Assembly: GCA_013398175.1 (NCBI GenBank)
Contig: VZRZ01004144.1
Location: 1 to 64,000, forward strand
From: Climacteris rufus
Taxonomy: Eukaryota > Chordata > Aves > Passeriformes > Climacteridae
Reading direction: 5' to 3'
DNA length: 64,000 nucleotides
Position 1 is the first letter of the stretch; every line of letters starts with the position of its first letter. The notes beneath the pieces were generated by a model. That model was given only the letters and a program-made list of their open reading frames with translations, ran no database searches and was not told where the DNA came from. Positions 59,851-64,000 of this stretch are shown here, one piece after another. The translations under genes and the position numbers were made by a program.

Positions 59851-62800
59851 TCATCCTCATCCTATTTAACTGGGGTTTATAGTGTCCACTTAAGTCTACT
59901 GACACAGTGGGTGAGAAAATAGAGAATTAATCTTCTATCACATCTCCTTCTGTAGAGAAATTTCCTAATTAAACATAGCAGAAAATTACTTTAAAAGTAG
60001 CGGGAGGAGGGGAAGAAAAAAAGTCCTTGCTCTATTGTGGGCATGGGCAATATTAATTGAAAAATTGTAATTTATTCATGCAAAGCTTCTAACTGCGTCT
60101 CATGTCCACAGTGATTTTCCTAACATGGCTTTGCCCCTAACAAGGACTTGTGTTTGGAAAATAGAAGAATGCACTATAATTACTGTTTTGCTTCTGGTTG
60201 GTTTGCCTTGGCTTTTCTGTTCATATTTATCTGTGTTTCCAAATTTGAGAAAAATCCCTTGATAATTGCTTCTTCTCTAAGATCTTCTCACTGTGACAGT
60301 TGTCACACACACTGAGAATTTTCCATTTTAATATTCTGGTCTATTAGCTGCTAAGAGCACAGATAAGATAACGAGGAATTAAAGTCCCTTTTTTAAGCAT
60401 TTTTTGTTTTAAAATGACAACTTTAAATATATTACTCTGTTTAGAAAGAAAAATCTGTGTGGATGGCATGATGGGTAATGATATGTAAATGACCATTCAT
60501 GCATGAAAATCAGGGCCACAGTTGAATGTATTAAGCAATGACTGATATAATCATTATTTTGGATTTTGCATCTGAAGAGGGGGGATTGCAGATATCAAGT
60601 GAATTGCATATTTAAAGAAAACATTAATGTGTGTGTAGAATAAAGAATATTTATAACATTTTTGCATTAAGTATTCTAGTGTTATGCTTTTTGGACTTAA
60701 ATAAGGTCAATATGCTGGGTTTATGCTTTTTATATTATGTCTGGCTCTCACTTTGGCAGATCCTCCCTTTCCCTGTTCATACAGGATGCCATTGGAGTGC
60801 CAAGTTTGTAATGTCAACTCTTTTCAGCTCCTATAGTGCATTTATCTGCAGAAAGCTGCCTCCTGCTCACACGGGGGAGAGCTCAGGAAAAGCCAGTTGC
60901 TCACATTTTTAAAAAATACATGAAAATTCACCAGGGCTGCGATGCCTTTGTCCCTCTCACGTTCACAGGCGCTTCCCACGCCGGCGGGTGGTGGGGGACA
61001 GTTCGTGCTGCAGGTCTCCGGAGCTCTGGGGGTTATTGTCCAGGAGGTGACAGCATAACTCACTCCTTTGCTTCCCAGCCAGAGCTCTGCAGCTGCTCTG
61101 CCTTCAAAGTGCCGCTTTCATGAGGAGACTGAAGTGAGGAAAGGATGACTTGAGAGGGTGATGTTTTCCTGTCTCATCTCATTTTGTGTTGTGAACTTTA
61201 AAGAAAAAAGAAAATTCCATTTTGGAATACGAGAAAAATAAGCTCCTGTTACACAGTATCTACATTAACAGATTCCTGCTAGCAAAGGCAGAAAATAGCT
61301 GTGGTACTAAATAAAATTAATGCATCTGGAGTTTGGAGAACATTATGCTAAATGTCCATGATACATTCTCTGTCCCCTTTGGCAGTAGCATATGATCAAT
61401 TTTGCTACTCTGTCCTTACCTAATTATTGCTGTCGCTAATGAAGGGAAGTAGAGAAAAACATGTCTTAGTAGGTTAATAAGCCATCCAGAAAATTATATT
61501 AGCATGATCAATCCTTAATGATTATGGTTTCTCATAATATTAGATCACCTGAAAGGTGTTTTTTGTAGGAAATGTGAGGGGAAGTATGTATCATTTTGCA
61601 GCCATTCTTCCAGGTGTGCTCAGTTGGTGTTTAGAGAGAAATATAGTCTAACTTTGGCTCAGGAGTTTTGACTGCCCTCAAAAACATTGATTTACTTGGT
61701 GGAACTGGCTTATTTTATCATGCAAGGATCTGGAAGGGCAGCAAGTATGGGGGATTTTCTGCCTTCTCTTCTTCCACAATTATTTGTGGGCTGGTGGTGT
61801 GCATGGTCTCTGTTGCTTTTCGTAAGTTTTGGTAAATAAGCTGGCAGTCTCAGATCAGTCTTAGGAGCTTCCAGCTGGCATTTCCCCCCTTCCTCTCTCC
61901 ATGAGGATACACCTTCATTTGCTGTCGAGTATCTGATTCAGCATCTGTCAGGATTTCTTTAAATTCTTTGTTTTTTTTCTCATTGTTGCTTCTTTCAGTA
62001 TGCATGTATGCCACTACTGCAGCATATACAGGACATACTTGTATCAACAAAACCATTTTTCTTAGAGCGTGTCCAAGGCATTAAAGTGGATAGCAGAGGG
62101 TAATGATCTTCAAATATCAGACTCATCAGACTCCTTTTTTTATTTTATTTATTTAAAGATTTTCCCCAAATTAAACTGAATCACAGTCCTCCCTTTTAAT
62201 TTGTTAATTACACTTCTGCAATGGTAATGCAATCAGTGAATATAGCTAAAGTGTTTGTGTATGGGAATCAGTATTAATGAGAAAGAGCATATTTGCAAAG
62301 TGTGATATGTATCAGCTGTTTGCCTTGTGTCTGTCTGCTGGTGTAAGGCTGCTCTCAACTGGACCCAACTGAGTGACACAAGGAAGTCCAGCTGCAGGAG
62401 GAGAAAGGGAAGAGTCCCTCCAGGTCATTCACTTCCTGTAGTCCCTTCTCCACTTTTCATACTCAGGGAAGGTAGGGGCAGGGCACACTGCTATTCAGGC
62501 AGAGGAGGACTCGCATTTTGGGCAGCACAGCTCTTGGAGAGCTCAGCTGAGGAGCTGTGGCACCCTGGCCAAAGCAGCAAGTCAGGGCTGTTGCAGCCTG
62601 CCTGCCCCAAGTGACTTCACAGGTGACAAAACTCTGAGTGAGCTCATAAAGGTTAATCACAACTAAGTGAGAATGAAATCTGGCATTTTCCTGCTGGGCT
62701 TCCAATTTTCTGTATATGCAGTGTATTGAACCTAAGTGAGATTAAATGTTTAAACCTTTTGTGCCATATGGCTCCCCCTATATCATAAACACATCTGTAA

Positions 62801-63787
62801 AATTATACTCAGAAGGGCAACATTGTTCTGGTGTAAATGGATTCAAATCCACGCTTTCCTGCTGCTTGTATCAAGGCTGAGTTTGAAGTGTCACACTCAG
62901 CCTGTTTGTCCTGTTAGTGGAGTTCTGGGAGGTTTTTCCTCTCAGTCATGTAAATTCTGGGTGACAGCACAAAATTAGATCCCTTGTTGATCCACAGAAC
63001 AGCTTCATGAAGGCTCCTTCTCCTAAATCCTGGCCACCCATCCAGGAGTGGCTGTGCTACGCATTCATGAAGTGCCCTGCCTTTCTACTTAGGCTGTCAG
63101 CAGTGCTGCTGGTGTTTCTCATGACTTTTGTGCTGTGGAAATGCCTATTCCACTGCATAAACCATAAACCAAGGAGTGCTATAAGCCTGTAATGGTGCTA
63201 CTCATGCAGTGCCTCAACCTGCCCACTAATAGTGTAAATCAAAGGGAAAAGCATGGTTCAATTGGGTGTTTTTTCATTTGTCCTGAAAGACTGTCCTACT
63301 ACCAAATAGTTTCATGCAATTAACTGATGCCATATGTTTTCATGTTTGTTGAGGAGTAGGGTTGTGTAAAAGATAGGATCTGTGTTACATAAATATTGTA
63401 TCTCCTCCAACAAGACTTGGAGACTTTGCAGCTGCCCTCATCTTCACTTCTGGCAAGTTCTTTAGGTGCCAGCACTCCTGTGCAGCCTGGGCAGCCACAG
63501 AGACCCAAGAACTACCTACCCACAGCCTTGGGAAGGTAGAAATACTTTCACATGCTGGGAGGGATGTCTTTACAATTAGATCTGAGGTGCATTTTCCTCT
63601 TTTTTTTTTTTTTTTAAAGGGAATTCTCACAAAGAAAGGAGCAAACTCAGCGATGAGCCCTGGTTGTGTGAGTTTAGAGGATCAGATCAGTGGTGACAAT
63701 TGCAGATCAGGGAGTAGTGCTACTGTGGTGGTGGGAGCTGCAAAGGGAGATTGGGGCTGCTCTCTGTCCAGGCTGACCCCTGAGCTG

Positions 63788-63829
63788 GTGGAGGAAGAGG
63801 CAGACAAGGTGGAGGAAGAGGCAGACAAG
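63788..63829 (+). repeat. 21-bp perfect tandem duplication
   Basis: GTGGAGGAAGAGGCAGACAAG occurs twice in a row. In the surrounding frame this gives VEEEADK twice, but the frame has no other sign of coding function. Confidence 0.95.
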
Positions 63830-64000
63830 GAGCCATCACTCACCATGAGGGTACAGCCTGGCTGAACGCAGTTTTTGATGGTCAGTTTTGGCACCCGACT
63901 GAGCTGCCTGCCCCCTTCTGAGACCCCACTGCTGAGCATGGGCTTGGCACACATCCTCTTGACCTCTGAGCCCCAGGGCAGCTCCAGCTCTCAGTTATGT

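Larger units (their letters stand above)
1..64000 (+). other. TMEFF2: TMEFF2 gene span, partial at both ends (exons 2-4 with flanking introns)
   Basis: The whole window appears to lie within one transcription unit. Three exons in order on the + strand encode a continuous TMEFF2 ectodomain segment of 88 residues: 36 from exon 2, 43 from exon 3, the Asp codon completed across intron 3, and 8 more from exon 4. The intron phases agree: exon 2 begins with the last two bases of a Gly codon, exon 2/3 is phase 0, and exon 3/4 and 4/5 are phase 1. The family protein is about 370 residues: signal peptide, two follistatin modules, an EGF-like domain, one membrane span and a short cytoplasmic tail. Here only the first follistatin module and part of the linker after it are present. 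Exon 1 must lie upstream of base 1 and exon 5 beyond base 64000, unless exon 5 was missed by eye. No second gene was recognised on either strand. Confidence 0.9.
53066..64000 (+). other. TMEFF2 intron 4, last segment in window (continues beyond)
   Basis: Non-coding DNA with a pyrimidine tract (54773-54822), a 17-bp tandem duplication (57394-57427), T14 (58938-58951), A16 (59462-59477), a CpG-dense patch (59600-59850), a POU-like motif block (60425-60600), T16 (63600-63615) and a 21-bp duplication (63788-63829). The expected exon 5, starting with the rest of a Val codon then HEGSGETSQ, was searched for by eye and not found. Confidence 0.65.

Noticed and set aside
63007..63020. CATGAAGGCTC following CAGCTT, resembling the start of TMEFF2 exon 5
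   Set aside because: The match ends after about a dozen bases. The downstream translation lacks the GSGETSQ continuation and the cysteine-rich follistatin module 2, and the acceptor context is poor.
1..64000. CRISPR arrays, operons, phage or plasmid features
   Set aside because: No spaced direct-repeat array, ribosome-binding-site/ORF packing or bacterial gene was seen. The spliced exons and avian repeats make this nuclear vertebrate DNA.

Overview
This is a vertebrate, almost certainly avian and probably passerine, window that lies inside one large gene. The gene is TMEFF2 (tomoregulin-2, a brain- and prostate-enriched transmembrane protein with two follistatin modules and one EGF-like domain), read on the + strand. 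Three short coding exons are clear: exon 2 (1134-1243), exon 3 (7055-7184) and a 27-nt microexon 4 (10282-10308). They join in frame, have canonical AG/GT borders, and their product matches the TMEFF2 N-terminal ectodomain nearly residue for residue as I recall the human protein. Exon 1 (start codon and signal peptide) is not in the window. The first ~230 bases are CpG-rich and look like the downstream edge of the promoter CpG island or the start of intron 1. Exon 5 and the rest of the ectodomain, membrane span and tail were not found, so everything from 10309 to 64000 is read as a partial intron 4 of at least 53.7 kb.

Region by region: 1-1133 is the CpG-island tail and intron 1, with a perfect CArG-type box (CCTATATAGG) at 238-247. 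1244-7054 is intron 2, which ends near a G-rich tract with quadruplex potential. 7185-10281 is intron 3. 10309-64000 is intron 4. It is mostly AT-rich unique DNA with homopolymer runs, two small tandem duplications, one 31-bp minisatellite and very few recognisable transposable elements. Those are a tRNA-Ile-derived SINE with a CR1-type 3' end (52920-53065, resembling the passerine SINE family TguSINE1), a decayed CR1/L3-like reverse-transcriptase fragment (about 17690-18030), an ancient MIR/L2-type 3' segment (about 33970-34158), a probable internally deleted LTR (about 52668-52757), and scattered copies of an old palindromic amniote repeat (best at 16330-16418).

The lineage inference rests on three things: TMEFF2 exon identity with small substitutions, the low repeat load typical of birds, and the tRNA-Ile/CR1 SINE. 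The window contains no bacterial, viral-replication, CRISPR or operon-like system. The most useful leads are regulatory: the promoter-proximal CArG box, a CpG-dense patch deep in the intron (59600-59850), several homeobox/SOX/POU-motif-rich blocks that look like conserved noncoding elements, and possible retrocopies next to A/T tracts. Six-frame open reading frames of 60-172 codons are plentiful but show no recognisable domains. I treat them as chance ORFs, with a few flagged below.
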